From Verrucomicrobiaceae bacterium (GTDB taxonomy: Bacteria > Verrucomicrobiota > Verrucomicrobiia > Verrucomicrobiales > Akkermansiaceae): DNA of 64,000 bases. The number at the start of each line of letters is the position of its first letter. Positions within the stretch are counted from its first letter, which is position 1. Under the pieces are notes generated by a model that searched no databases, was not told the origin of the DNA, and worked only from the letters and a program-made list of their open reading frames with translations. Location of the stretch: contig JAIXWR010000033.1 of assembly GCA_027491155.1 (NCBI GenBank), positions 62,001 to 126,000 on the forward strand, read 5' to 3'. Below, in pieces: positions 37,432 to 46,882 of this stretch. Both the position numbers and the translations under genes were made by a program.

Positions 37432-38606
37432 GGTGCGGCTGCGGAGGGATCCTTCAGGGCGGCCGCGAGCGCGGCCCCGCGGTCTTTCCAGTGGAAGGCG
37501 TCGCGGCATGCCTCCAGCGCGCGGCTGGCGGCGTGATTGAGGAAGGCGAGGTCGTCGATCCTTTCCGCGACCTTGCGCGCGAGGGATTCCGGATCGTCAG
37601 CGGCGATGGCTTCGGTGGCGGGGTCCACCGGCACGCCGCTGAGAGCGGCCTCGACCGAGGCGAGCGGGAGACCGCGGAAGATGTAGTCGAGCGCCTTGAG
37701 CTTGAAGCCGCCGCCGAGGGCTTCGGGGATGAGGCCGATGCGCGCGCGGTCGAGGTAGGGAGCGACGGAGGGGACGTTGGCCGTGAAGCTGGCCCATGGG
37801 TATTGCCGGGCGAGCGCCTCGAACCAGGCGGGATCCGCCTTGCCCACGATCTGGAAGCCGATCTTCGCGGCCTGGAAGGGCGCGTCTGCGGCCTTGAGGA
37901 AAGCTTCGAGGTTCCTCCGCTTCGCCAGCCATTCGAAGGCTCCGGCCAGCACGACCTGGCGCGGGGTTTCCGCGGTGATCCCGCGCGGCGGTCCCGGTGG
38001 GATCGCGCCGCCGTAGCCGGGCGGCAGGACCAGCACCGGCGTGCCGGGGGCTTCAAGGCGGAACGCGGCGGCATCGCGCGGCGTGATGGCGGTGATCAGG
38101 CTCGCCCGGCGGCAGAGCGCGGACTCCATGCGGCCGTACTTCCGCGCGTCCCATTTCAGGACCAGCCGCATCGGCAGCGAGCCCGTCCCGTCGGCCGCGA
38201 CCTGCCGGCGGACCTCGCTTTCGTGGTTGTGGGCGATGTAGGCGAGTTGGGCGCCTTGCGGGATCATCGGCAGTGCCCAGGCACAGGCGGCCTGGTCGAT
38301 GACGATCCAGTCCCAGTCCTTTTCTAACAAACGCCGGAGCGCGGCGCGCTGGATCGGGTTGCCGAGGCGGAAGGCATCGGCGGGAAGGGTGGAGGCGAGG
38401 CTTTTCAGGCGGCCGGACGGGATGCTGCCGTGCAGTTGCCAGACGAGCGGAGGTCCGCCGTCGCCGGGTCGTGCGGCTTCGTGGGCCAGCACGGTGATCT
38501 CGATGCCGGGCTGCGCCGCGAGGGACTCCAGCAAGCCCAGGGTGTAGATCAACTCGCCGCTGTCCGCGGGGCGCGGGTCTTGCCGGGTGATCCAGAGGCA
38601 ACGCAT
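37428..38606 (-). CDS. Glycosyltransferase, GT4-like
   Basis: 392 residues. N-terminal Rossmann start (RCLWITRQDPRPADSGELIYTLGLLE), a central AYIAHNHESE segment and a C-terminal GT-B donor site (VVLAGAFEWLAKRRNLEAFL...IGLIPEALGGGFKLKALDYIFRGLPL). The GGGFKLKALDY motif is typical of GT4 enzymes. Its stop overlaps the polymerase gene start. The operon position indicates repeat-unit assembly; sugar specificity unknown. Confidence 0.85.
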   Translation of the reverse strand: MRCLWITRQDPRPADSGELIYTLGLLESLAAQPGIEITVLAHEAARPGDGGPPLVWQLHGSIPSGRLKSLASTLPADAFRLGNPIQRAALRRLLEKDWDWIVIDQAACAWALPMIPQGAQLAYIAHNHESEVRRQVAADGTGSLPMRLVLKWDARKYGRMESALCRRASLITAITPRDAAAFRLEAPGTPVLVLPPGYGGAIPPGPPRGITAETPRQVVLAGAFEWLAKRRNLEAFLKAADAPFQAAKIGFQIVGKADPAWFEALARQYPWASFTANVPSVAPYLDRARIGLIPEALGGGFKLKALDYIFRGLPLASVEAALSGVPVDPATEAIAADDPESLARKVAERIDDLAFLNHAASRALEACRDAFHWKDRGAALAAALKDPSAAAP

Positions 38607-38633
38607 GGCGACGGGGTGCTTCTAGCGCAAGGC

Positions 38634-39836
38634 TCAGGCCTTGGCGGCGAGAATCTTCTCGAAAGTGCTGGCGGTCTTTTCGATCGGGAAGGTCGCTTCG
38701 GCGTAGGCGCGGGCTTTCCTGCCGAACTCCTCGCACTGGTCCGGCGAGTCGCGAAGGAAGCGGGCGGCCGCGAGGAAGCCCTCCATGTCGCGCGGGGGGA
38801 CCGTGAGCCCGGCCCCGTGGTCGCGGGTGATCCTTGCGGCCAGGTTTTCCTGCGGCACGGCGAGCAGCAGCGGGCGGGCGGCGCAGAGGTAGCTGAGCGT
38901 CTTGGACGGCACCGAGAAGACGCCGGCTTCTTCCTCGAGGATGCCGACCAGCACGTCGCCCGAGGCGAGCACCGACGGCAAGTCGGCGAAGGGCTGGTAG
39001 GGGAGGATCCGCAGGTTCGTCAGGCCGGCGGCGGCCGATTCGCGGCGCAGCCACTCGGCGCCAATGCCTTCGGAAACGATCACCACCTCGACCGCCGGGT
39101 CCTCGCGGAAGCGCTTGGCAAGCTCCAGCAGCATTGCGGGATTGTGCTTCATGCCGATGGTGCCGGAGTAGAGGTAGACGAACTTGTCGTGCAGCCCGTT
39201 GCGGCGCGACCATTCGTTGTCCTTCGGCAAGGCGGGGATCTCCTCGATGACGGCCCAGTTCGGGACTACCGAGATGCGGTCCGGGGCGATGCCGAACTCG
39301 TCGGCAAGGATCGGCGTGAAGTCGGAGGTGATGGTGACGATGCCGCTGCTGCGCTTGAACTGGCGCGAGTCTAACAGACGATACCAGGCCCCGATGAAGC
39401 CGCCGGCGATCGGGATCTTCTTCCGCAGGAGCTTGTCGACGGCGAGGCTGTAGAAATCCTGGACCCAGTAGTAGAAGCGGCCGCCCGATTCGACGGTGGC
39501 GCGGGTGATCGGTTCCTGGGTTTCGGTCGGCGTGTTGCCCGAAAGCACGGCCTCGGGCTTCCATTCGCGGACGAAATCCGCCGCGGCGTGACCGTAGCGG
39601 ATCTCCATGCTCCGGCGGCGGCGGAAGGAATACTTGTAGCGCGGGTATTCGGGATCCATCGGGATTTCCCGGAACTCCAGCGTGGCGGGATCGCCGGGAC
39701 CGCGCTGGAGGTCTCCGCGCGGCGTTTGCAGGGAACTGGCGAAAGCATGGACGACCTCATGGCCGCGGGCGGCGAGTTCCCGGCTCAGGGACGTCGGGAA
39801 GGCATGGCCGGCGTAGTCGTGGACAAGGATTCTCAT
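38634..39836 (-). CDS. Glycosyltransferase, WbuB/WcaI-like GT4
   Basis: 400 residues from ATG 39836. The N-terminus (RILVHDYAGHAFPTSLSRELAARGHEVVH) and the C-terminal donor-binding motif (FVYLYSGTIGMKHNPAMLLE...LVGILEEEAGVFSVPSKTLSYLCAARPLL) match WbuB/WcaI-type glycosyltransferases. First gene of the minus-strand EPS operon, 27 nt before the next GT gene. Acts on the lipid-linked intermediate at the cytoplasmic face. Longer in-frame starts exist upstream (to 39956) but give low-complexity N-termini. Confidence 0.87.
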   Translation of the reverse strand: MRILVHDYAGHAFPTSLSRELAARGHEVVHAFASSLQTPRGDLQRGPGDPATLEFREIPMDPEYPRYKYSFRRRRSMEIRYGHAAADFVREWKPEAVLSGNTPTETQEPITRATVESGGRFYYWVQDFYSLAVDKLLRKKIPIAGGFIGAWYRLLDSRQFKRSSGIVTITSDFTPILADEFGIAPDRISVVPNWAVIEEIPALPKDNEWSRRNGLHDKFVYLYSGTIGMKHNPAMLLELAKRFREDPAVEVVIVSEGIGAEWLRRESAAAGLTNLRILPYQPFADLPSVLASGDVLVGILEEEAGVFSVPSKTLSYLCAARPLLLAVPQENLAARITRDHGAGLTVPPRDMEGFLAAARFLRDSPDQCEEFGRKARAYAEATFPIEKTASTFEKILAAKA

Positions 39837-39998
39837 GGGGGAGCAGTGGGAGGACAGCAGTGGGCGCGCCGATTCTAACGGATCGACCGGAAGGGTCAAC
39901 GGACCCGCGTCACGCGATCGCGGGGGGCAAAAGACCTTGTCGGCCCGCAGGCTCAAGGCCGCGGGATGAAGGGGGCTGCGGAGCCGGGGAGCGGCCGG

Positions 39999-41306
39999 TC
40001 AGACCTTCTCGAAGGTGCCGGTCGAGTCGCCGACGCGGCGGGCTTTCACGCCCATGCGGTCGAGCAGCGAGAGATAAAGGTTGGTCATCGGCGTGCCCTG
40101 CGGCGCTTCGATCACGCGGCCGGGCTTGAGCGTGCCGCCGCCGTGACCCGCGAGGAGGACGGGCAGGTCGTCGTGGTTGTGGAGGTTGCCGTCGGCGATG
40201 CCGCCGCCGTAAACGATCATCGAGTGGTCCAGCAGCGTGCCCTCGCCTTCGCGGGTCTCGTGCATCTTCTTCAGGAAGTAGGCGAGCTGCTCCACGTAGA
40301 AGCGGTCAATCTTGCCGATCGATTCGAGGATGCCCGGATCGCTGCGGTGATGGGAGAGCTGGTGGTGGGCGGAGTGGACGTCGATCTCGGGGAAGGTGCG
40401 GTTCGAGCCGTCGTGGGCGAGCAGGAACGAGGAAACCCGGGTGCTGTCGGTCTGGAAGGCCAGGTGCATGAGGTCGAACATCATGCGGATGTGTTCGCCG
40501 TAGCCTTCGGGCACGCCGTTCGGGCGCTTGTCCTCGGGGATCTCGACGCGGAATTTCTCGGCGTTCTCGATCCGCTTTTCGACGTCGCGCACGGCGGTCA
40601 GGTATTCATCCACCTTGCCCCGGTCCGAACTGCCGAGCCGCGACTGGAGCCTGCGGGCATCGTCCATCACGAAATCGAGGATGCTCTTGCGGTAGAGCCG
40701 ACGCCGGGAGTCTTCCTTCTCGTTGCCGGAGCCGAAGAGTTTCTCGAAGACCAGCCGGGGATCGCGTTCCGCCGGGGCGGGGGTGGTTTCGTTGATCCAC
40801 GAAAGATTGAACTGGTAGGCGCAGGAGTAGCCGGAGTCGCAGTTGCCGGAGCTGCGGGGCGGGTCGGTGGAGAGCTCGAGCGAAGGCAGGCGGGTGAGGT
40901 GACCGACGTGGCGGGCGGCGATCTGGTCGACCGACTCGCCGATCGCGATGTCGGCCCCGGCGGTCTTGCGGGCCTGGCAACCGGTGAGGAAGCTGGCATT
41001 GGCGCGGGCGTGGTCGCCGGCCCCGTCGCCGTTGGCCTCGGCCTTCTCGTGGTCGAGACCGCGCAGCACCGAAAAGTGGTCGCGCAGGCCGGCCAGGGGC
41101 TCGAGGGTCTTGGACATGGCGTAATCCTTGCCGCTGCCGGCGGGTCGCCATAGGTCGAGGTTCACGCCGTTCGGGATGTAGATGAAAGCCATGCGCGTGG
41201 GCACGGCGGCGGCGGTCTTCGCAACGGTCGCGGCGCGAAGGGAGGGAAGGGAAGGAAGCGCCAGGGTGGCGGCGACGCTTTTGAGGAAGGTGCGGCGCGG
41301 GGTCAT
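39999..41306 (-). CDS. DUF1552 domain protein, Tat-exported
   Basis: 435 residues with a twin-arginine signal (PRRTFLKSVAATLALPSL). The rest is DUF1552 (MAFIYIPNGVNLDLWRPAG...VLRGLDHEKAEANGDGAGDH...HHQLSHHRSDP...MIVYGGGIADGNLHNHDDLPVLLAGHGGG). Always found next to DUF1592 proteins in Planctomycetota and Verrucomicrobiota; function undefined, though a sulfatase/alkaline-phosphatase-like fold has been suggested. Starts 33 nt after the DUF1592 gene, with a short tandem repeat in the gap. Confidence 0.93.
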   Translation of the reverse strand: MTPRRTFLKSVAATLALPSLPSLRAATVAKTAAAVPTRMAFIYIPNGVNLDLWRPAGSGKDYAMSKTLEPLAGLRDHFSVLRGLDHEKAEANGDGAGDHARANASFLTGCQARKTAGADIAIGESVDQIAARHVGHLTRLPSLELSTDPPRSSGNCDSGYSCAYQFNLSWINETTPAPAERDPRLVFEKLFGSGNEKEDSRRRLYRKSILDFVMDDARRLQSRLGSSDRGKVDEYLTAVRDVEKRIENAEKFRVEIPEDKRPNGVPEGYGEHIRMMFDLMHLAFQTDSTRVSSFLLAHDGSNRTFPEIDVHSAHHQLSHHRSDPGILESIGKIDRFYVEQLAYFLKKMHETREGEGTLLDHSMIVYGGGIADGNLHNHDDLPVLLAGHGGGTLKPGRVIEAPQGTPMTNLYLSLLDRMGVKARRVGDSTGTFEKV

Positions 41307-41314
41307 GGATGGTC

Positions 41315-41335
41315 GATTGACGATTGTTGATTGAA
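41315..41335. repeat. Heptamer tandem repeat (GATTGNN) upstream of the DUF1552 gene
   Basis: Three consecutive heptamers gattgac, gattgtt, gattgaa fill most of the 33-nt gap between the DUF1592 stop and the DUF1552 start. It belongs to the dispersed heptamer family also seen at 50834, 56293 and 17417. The repeat occupies the place where a ribosome-binding site would be expected. Confidence 0.6.
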
Positions 41336-41339
41336 AGAG

Positions 41340-43634
41340 TCAGGAGTCGCCGCGGCGGAACTGGAAGGGCACGGAATCGATCACGGCGCGGATCAGGGCG
41401 CGGGAGCTGCCCTTGGCGGCCTCGGTCTCGGCGACGATGCGGTCGATGGCGGGCTTGTCGTACCAGTCCAGGCCGCGGCCGAGGGCGTAGGTCAGGAGCT
41501 TTGATGCGACGGAGCGGTGGAAGTCGGAGCGGTGGTCGTTCACCAGCACCTTGCGGAGCTCCTCGACGCCCTGGAACTTGCGTCCGTCGGCCAGTTCGCC
41601 GGCGGCGTTGATCGGCTTGCCGTTCTCGTGGTCGCGCCACGCACCGGAGGCGTCGAAGTTCTCGAGCCCGAAGCCGATGGGGTCCATGAGCGCGTGGCAG
41701 GAGGAGCAGTCGGGGTTCTCGCGGTGCTTCTCCATTTGCTCGCGGAGGCTGAGCTGGTCGCCGTGGCGCGACGGTGGTTCGAGCTGCGGCACGTTGGGCG
41801 GCGGCGGCGGCGGCTCGGTGTCGAGGAGGTTCTCCAGCACGTATTTCCCGCGGAGGACGGGCGAAGTGCGGACGGGGTAGGAGGTCAGGAGATGGAACGA
41901 GCCGTGACCGAGGATGCCGTGGCGTCGGCTGTCGGCGACCTCCACCTTGCGGAACTCCCGGCCGTCCACGCCCGGGATGCCATAGTGTCGTGCGAGCCTC
42001 TCGTTGAGGAAAGTGAAGCCGGCGTCCAGCAGCGTCGACATCGGGAGATCCTGCTCCACGATGTGAGAGAAGAGCATTTCCGTCTCCTGCCGCATCGCCT
42101 CGCGGAGCCGCGGGTCGAAGCGCGGGAACTCGCGCCGCGCGGGGGTCGAGGAGGCCACGTCGCGCAGCCGCAGCCATTGGCCGGTGAAATTGGAAACGAA
42201 CTCGCCGGAGCGAGGGTCGGCGAGCATGCGGTCGATCTCCCCGTGCAGGCTCCGCCGGAGCTCGCCGCGGTCGGCAAGGTCCATCAGGCGGGAGTCCGGC
42301 ATGGTGCTCCAGAGGAAGTAGGAAAGGCGGTTGGCCAGGGAGTGCTCGTCGATGCGCTCGATTTCCTCCGCCTTGCCCGGGCGGTCCTGCGGTTCCTCGC
42401 GGTAGAGGAACGAGGGGGAGACCAGCATCGCTTCGAGCGCGAGCCGGATGCCGTGCTCGTGGCCTTCGCTTTTCGCGAGATCCACGAATTCGAGGTAGCG
42501 CTCCACTTCTCCCGGTCGGACCGGGCGGCGGAAGGCCTTGCGGGCGAAGCCCTGGAGGACGCGCAGGGCGTAGTCGCGATCGCTCTCGCCGGCCTGCCGG
42601 TCGACGAGGATGCGGCGGTGGCTTTCGGGCTTGGGGGGAGGCGGGCCGTCGAGCGGCCCGGTGATCGTGACCGAGTTGACCATCAGGTTGCGGTCGCGGC
42701 GGGAGGCGTCCGGGAAGTTCTCGTCCCAGAAGTCGTTGGTGAAGGCGAGGCCGATGCGAAGCGGTTCCTTCCCCGTGAACTCCAGCTCGTGGGAATACTC
42801 CTGCGGCCGGTCCATCGGCGCGGCGACGGACCACTCGTGGCGCTTCCCGCCTTCGACGTGCAGCTCCATCAGGGGAGCGGTGTCGGCTCCCATGGTGCCG
42901 CAGGCGGTCGCCGTGATCCGGTATCGCCCGGGCCGGGACGGGCGGAACACCGTCTCGGCGACGCCGCCGGTGAAAAGGTAATGACCTTCCTCCGAACGAT
43001 GGCCGTCGCCCCTCAGGTCGCGGCCGGGAACGGTGGTCTCCGGGCGGGGCATTTCGCCCGGCTTCACCGCTTCATCGAGCACGATGCGGGAGGCCTCGAG
43101 GTAGCGTTCGAGATGGGACGGCGACAGCGTGAGCACGTCGCCGATGTTGTCGAAGCCGTAGCCGGAATCATCCGGCGGGATGAGGTGGAGGACCTCCACC
43201 TTGACGCCCAGCAGGTCGCGCAGGGTGTTCTGATACTCGATGCGGTTGAGCCGGCGCAAGGTGACGCGGCCGGGGTCGGGCTTCGCGGGATCGACCGGAA
43301 AGACGGCGGCATCGATCCAGGAGAGGATCTTCGCCCGCTCCGCGTCGTCCGGCTGGTCCTCGTCGGGCGGAGGCATTAGGCGATGGCGGATGTGGTCGCG
43401 GATCCGCTTCCACACCTCGCGGTTTCCCTGCATCTCGGCGATCGTGTCGAAGCGGTCGATCGCAAGCTCGCCTTCCTTCATCCCGTCGCCATGGCAATCG
43501 TGGCAGTAGGTCTGCACCAGCGGGAGCACCTCGCTTTTCCAACGCGCATCGAGGTCCGACGCCGGCGCGGCGAACAGGCCGGCGGACGAGGCCGCGAGGC
43601 AGGCGAGGAATCGGGAGTGATCGGCAACCGGCAT
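41340..43634 (-). CDS. DUF1592/DUF1588/DUF1585 protein with N-terminal cytochrome-c-like motif
   Basis: 764 residues, normal length for this Planctomycetota/Verrucomicrobiota family. Signal-peptide-like N-terminus (LACLAASSAGLFAAP), then a heme-binding CHDCH motif (TYCHDCHGDGM) of a Planctomycete-type cytochrome c, followed by DUF1587/1595/1592/1588/1585 regions (RRLNRIEYQNTLRDLLG; ALEAMLVSPSFLYREEP; SCHALMDPIGFGLENFDASG; YALGRGLDWYDK). Exported; thought to take part in electron transfer or polymer breakdown at the periphery, but the biochemistry is unproven. Paired with the DUF1552 gene. Confidence 0.93.
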   Translation of the reverse strand: MPVADHSRFLACLAASSAGLFAAPASDLDARWKSEVLPLVQTYCHDCHGDGMKEGELAIDRFDTIAEMQGNREVWKRIRDHIRHRLMPPPDEDQPDDAERAKILSWIDAAVFPVDPAKPDPGRVTLRRLNRIEYQNTLRDLLGVKVEVLHLIPPDDSGYGFDNIGDVLTLSPSHLERYLEASRIVLDEAVKPGEMPRPETTVPGRDLRGDGHRSEEGHYLFTGGVAETVFRPSRPGRYRITATACGTMGADTAPLMELHVEGGKRHEWSVAAPMDRPQEYSHELEFTGKEPLRIGLAFTNDFWDENFPDASRRDRNLMVNSVTITGPLDGPPPPKPESHRRILVDRQAGESDRDYALRVLQGFARKAFRRPVRPGEVERYLEFVDLAKSEGHEHGIRLALEAMLVSPSFLYREEPQDRPGKAEEIERIDEHSLANRLSYFLWSTMPDSRLMDLADRGELRRSLHGEIDRMLADPRSGEFVSNFTGQWLRLRDVASSTPARREFPRFDPRLREAMRQETEMLFSHIVEQDLPMSTLLDAGFTFLNERLARHYGIPGVDGREFRKVEVADSRRHGILGHGSFHLLTSYPVRTSPVLRGKYVLENLLDTEPPPPPPNVPQLEPPSRHGDQLSLREQMEKHRENPDCSSCHALMDPIGFGLENFDASGAWRDHENGKPINAAGELADGRKFQGVEELRKVLVNDHRSDFHRSVASKLLTYALGRGLDWYDKPAIDRIVAETEAAKGSSRALIRAVIDSVPFQFRRGDS

Positions 43635-43788
43635 GGACCCGGACTGCTACGACGGGAACCGCCTCAAGCTCGCAAAAAGTTCAGGGTTCGCGAAGGATTG
43701 CCGGGGAAAGCCGGAGCCCTGCAATACTTTCTTGTCCAGCCCCGGCAGCTCGGCCATCATCACCGGGAGCGAAGAAGCCCGAGTTTCA

Positions 43789-44727
43789 ATGTCGCCGGAC
43801 GACCTCCCACCCCGAATTCCCGATCGACGGCGCGAAGTCCGTTCCTATTCGCCCGGAGGTTCGGTGCGACCGCGCGAGGCATTCCAGGTGCGCCGTTCCG
43901 GAGGACCGGCCGAGACCCGGAGCCGCGGCGTCCGGCGCCCGGCGAGGATCGTCAAGATTCACCACGAACTGTGGATCGCGGCGGTGGTGCTGGGGGTGAT
44001 CGTGGTGGTCGTTGGCGGGTTGTGGATGGCCGGGCGCGACCGCAAGAAGGAGCCGGAGGCGGCGAGCGAAAGGAAGGCCGAGTCGGACCCCGCGGAGCGG
44101 ATGGTCTGGCAGGGGCCGGTGCCGCCGGAGGTCGTGGAGAATTTCACCAAGGCCACCACCCACGCCGAGCGGCTCCGCTGGGTGCGTCATCCGGAGGAGG
44201 TCGGCCCCTTGATGGAACGGTTTTTCCGGGAAGGCCCGGGGGCAACGGAGAAGATCCTGGAAACAGTCCCGATCGGGGCCAGAGGCAGCGGCGCGATGCT
44301 CCACGAGAATTATCACGTGGTGATCGAGAACGGTCCGCCGCGGCTTATCAGCGTTTCGGTCGACCCCCAGGGGGCCAAGGTGGATTTCAAGGCTTACGCC
44401 CGCCATGGATCCGAGTCGTGGGAAAGGCTGCTTTCCGGCGAGGTGACGTCCGCCGACGAGATGCGGGTCTTGCTCTATCCCGGCGGCTTTTACTTGCACC
44501 GCTTCGCGGATGAGGCCCGCTGGCTCCATTTTGAGGCGAGGAGCCCGGATCTCACGGAGCCGATGGACTTTTACGTCGACCGGGACAGCAAGGCGGCCGT
44601 TGAAATGGGGAGGATCGAAGGAACGCCGCTGCAAGTGACCGTCTCGCTGCGCGCCGTGGAGGAAAGTGCGAAATACCGGCAGTTCGAGATCACGGCTTTG
44701 AAAGCCGAAGGTTGGTCGGAGCCGTGA
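43789..44727 (+). CDS. Hypothetical single-pass membrane protein
   Basis: 312 residues from ATG 43789. Arg-rich N-terminal tail (about 1-55), one membrane helix at about 61-80 (LWIAAVVLGVIVVVVGGLWM) and a charged C-terminal domain (HAERLRWVRHPEEVGPLMERFF...LHENYHVVIENGPPRLISVSVDP...GGFYLHRFADEARWLHFEARSPD). I recognise no family. The orientation implies the C-terminal domain is periplasmic or cytoplasmic depending on topology. A start at 43633 would overlap the divergent DUF1592 gene and is less likely. Confidence 0.6.
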   Translation: MSPDDLPPRIPDRRREVRSYSPGGSVRPREAFQVRRSGGPAETRSRGVRRPARIVKIHHELWIAAVVLGVIVVVVGGLWMAGRDRKKEPEAASERKAESDPAERMVWQGPVPPEVVENFTKATTHAERLRWVRHPEEVGPLMERFFREGPGATEKILETVPIGARGSGAMLHENYHVVIENGPPRLISVSVDPQGAKVDFKAYARHGSESWERLLSGEVTSADEMRVLLYPGGFYLHRFADEARWLHFEARSPDLTEPMDFYVDRDSKAAVEMGRIEGTPLQVTVSLRAVEESAKYRQFEITALKAEGWSEP

Positions 44728-44731
44728 GGCC

Positions 44732-46027
44732 CTAGGCCCGGCAGACGAACGCTTCCAGGCGACCGTCGATGGCGGCGGGGACCACCGCGGTGACCAGGAT
44801 GTCGTTCTCGTCGTAGTCGGTCGAAAGGACCTTGGCATCGCGATGCAGCATGCCCATGAGGTCCGCGCGGCTCTGCGGGATGCGGTAACGGCGGCGGCGG
44901 ACGCGGTCGGCCATGACGGCGGAGCAGCGCTGCAGGAGTTCGTCCATGCCAAGACCGGTCACCGCGGAAATGTTCAAGGCCTCGGGATAGCGGTGGCGGA
45001 GGTCGGCGAGCTGCCCGGGATCGGTGACGCGGTCGATCTTGTTGAGCACGGTGATCGTCGGCTTGTCGACGGCGCCGAGCTCTCCGAGCACTTTCAGGGT
45101 GGTCTCGTGGAAGCGGTCGATCTCCGGCGAGGTGGCGTCCAGCACGTGGATCAGGAAATCGGCGAGCACGGCTTCTTCCAGCGTGGCCTTGAAGGCCTCG
45201 ACCAGGCGGTGGGGGAGATTGCGGACAAAGCCGACGGTGTCGGTGATGAGCAGCGGTTGTCCGTCGGGCAGCTCGATCTTGCGGGTGGTCGTGTCGAGCG
45301 TCGCGAACAGCATGTCCTTTGCCATCACCCCGGCGCCGCTGAGGATGTTGAGCAAGGTGGACTTGCCGGCGTTGGTGTAGCCGACGATCGCCGCGTGGGG
45401 CGTCTCCATCTTCTCCCGTTCCTTGCGCTGGGTCGCCCGCTGCTTGCGGACCTCGTCGAGTTCGCGGCGGGCGCGGTCGATGCGGACATGGGCCATGCGG
45501 CGGTCTACCTCGATCTGCTTTTCACCCATCCCGCGGGCCGCGCCGCCGCCCTGGCCACCGCCGGAGCCGCCCTCGCGGTCGAGGTGACCCCACATCCGCG
45601 CCATCCGGGGCAGCGCGTATTGCATGCGGGCCAGTTCGACCTGAAGCCGGGCCTCCTTGGTCTGGGCGCGCTTGGCGAAGATGTCGAGGATCACCTCCTC
45701 GCGGTCGATCACGCAGATGCCGGATGCCTTTTCCCACTCCCGCTGCTGGGAGGGGGCGAGGGCGTTGTCGATGACGATGCAGTCGCACTCGTGGGCCTTG
45801 GCCAGTTCGATGATCTCGGCGGCCTTGCCCGTGCCGCAGAGGAACTTCCGGTGCATCTCGCGGCTGCGGGCGAGCACCTTCTCGACCACGCCGATCCCGA
45901 GGGTGGCGACCAGTTCTCCCAGTTCCTCGAGAAGGGCTTCGGACTCGTCTTCCTCGCGGGGGTCGAAATACAGGCGCACCAGCAGCGCGCGCTCGACCAA
46001 TTGGGGTTTCTCTCGGACTTCAAACAT
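44732..46027 (-). CDS. hflX: GTPase HflX
   Basis: 431 residues with the HflX N-terminal domain (VERALLVRLYF...DCIVIDNALAPSQQREWEKA), the linker helices with the Gly-rich turn (GGSGGGQGGGAARGMGEKQIE) and a G domain: G1 GYTNAGKST, G3 DTVGF, G4 NKID. HflX is a ribosome-associated GTPase that splits stalled ribosomes. Ends 4 nt from the convergent hypothetical gene. Confidence 0.96.
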   Translation of the reverse strand: MFEVREKPQLVERALLVRLYFDPREEDESEALLEELGELVATLGIGVVEKVLARSREMHRKFLCGTGKAAEIIELAKAHECDCIVIDNALAPSQQREWEKASGICVIDREEVILDIFAKRAQTKEARLQVELARMQYALPRMARMWGHLDREGGSGGGQGGGAARGMGEKQIEVDRRMAHVRIDRARRELDEVRKQRATQRKEREKMETPHAAIVGYTNAGKSTLLNILSGAGVMAKDMLFATLDTTTRKIELPDGQPLLITDTVGFVRNLPHRLVEAFKATLEEAVLADFLIHVLDATSPEIDRFHETTLKVLGELGAVDKPTITVLNKIDRVTDPGQLADLRHRYPEALNISAVTGLGMDELLQRCSAVMADRVRRRRYRIPQSRADLMGMLHRDAKVLSTDYDENDILVTAVVPAAIDGRLEAFVCRA

Positions 46028-46067
46028 CGGTGCGCGGACTTAACACCGGGAGCGGGCACCGGCGAGG

Positions 46068-46112
46068 GGGAAAACAACAGGCGGCACCTGCCATGGAAGA
46101 CCGGTGCCGCCC
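46068..46112 (-). terminator. Rho-independent terminator after the small membrane-protein pair
   Basis: Perfect 9-bp stem (ggcggcacc 46081-46089, ggtgccgcc 46104-46112) with a 14-base loop, followed on the minus strand by a TGTTGTTTTCCCC run. Placed between the 46144-46882 gene pair and hflX. Confidence 0.7.
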
Positions 46113-46143
46113 TATCCGGGGGAAAATCCGTTTTCGGAATTCG

Positions 46144-46482
46144 TCAGCGCTCAGCACGCAGCCACTGTTCGTGACCCCACAGTCCCCAGACCACTCCGGC
46201 AAGGCCGAAGGTCAGCAGGGCCATCGGGGCGATCGACAGGATCTCGCTCACGGTGCCGCCCATGGCCATCTTGAGCTCGGGCGTCACGAAATGGGGGCTC
46301 AGCAGCACCAGCAGGCGTCCGAGCAGGAGAAGCAGCGATCCGGAAACCAGCAGCGACCCGCCCCACGAGCGGTAGCGCTGGGAAAGACGGACGGCGGCAA
46401 GGCCCAGAAGGCCGAGACCGAGCACTCCGATGGCGTCCATCAGGAAGCCATTCTTCACGAACACATCAAGCAACAGGTCCAT
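46144..46482 (-). CDS. Small membrane protein, unknown function
   Basis: 112 residues with three predicted membrane helices (FLMDAIGVLGLGLLGLAAV; SWGGSLLVSGSLLLLLGRLL; IAPMALLTFGLAGVVWGLWG). Its start overlaps the end of the upstream membrane-protein gene by 17 bp, so the two are probably made together. No family recognised. Ends before a clear terminator. Confidence 0.65.
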   Translation of the reverse strand: MDLLLDVFVKNGFLMDAIGVLGLGLLGLAAVRLSQRYRSWGGSLLVSGSLLLLLGRLLVLLSPHFVTPELKMAMGGTVSEILSIAPMALLTFGLAGVVWGLWGHEQWLRAER

Positions 46483-46882
46483 GGATCACGGAGGGGTTGG
46501 GGGCTTCCACAGGGGCGGGTGACTTCTCGGTTTCGAAGATCCCGGCATGGAGGGCGAGGCCGAGTCCGAAGAGGAGCCAGCCGCCGTTCATCGAGACCAC
46601 CTTGACGATGTGCCAGCCCAGGGCCACCGAAGGGTCGCCGGGGATGCGTCCGACGAGGGAGATCGGAAGGAGGACTCCCGCCTGGTAAAGCGGCAGGAGC
46701 ACCGAATAGCCGAGCGCGAGGAGCAGGGCGCCGCCCATCAGGCAGCGGGCGGCCCAGCCGGAGGTGCCGCGGGTCATCCGCCAGACGGTGAGGAGGAGGA
46801 AGGCACCCATCACGATCATGAAGACCGGACGGAAAGCCTCGACGGAGGCGAGCAAGGGGACGTGGGGGGGGGCAAACGTCAT
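46466..46882 (-). CDS. Small membrane protein, unknown function
   Basis: 138 residues from ATG 46882, with several membrane helices (FRPVFMIVMGAFLLLTVW; CLMGGALLLALGYSVLLPL; SMNGGWLLFGLGLALHAGIF). The start is chosen because membrane-type sequence begins right after it; in-frame Met codons further upstream (to 47239) give non-membrane, low-complexity sequence. Coupled to the 112-residue gene downstream. Confidence 0.6.
   Translation of the reverse strand: MTFAPPHVPLLASVEAFRPVFMIVMGAFLLLTVWRMTRGTSGWAARCLMGGALLLALGYSVLLPLYQAGVLLPISLVGRIPGDPSVALGWHIVKVVSMNGGWLLFGLGLALHAGIFETEKSPAPVEAPNPSVIHGPVA

Noticed and set aside
39837-39998. Hidden gene between the EPS glycosyltransferase and DUF1552 genes
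   Set aside because: Only short frames, no recognisable protein features.
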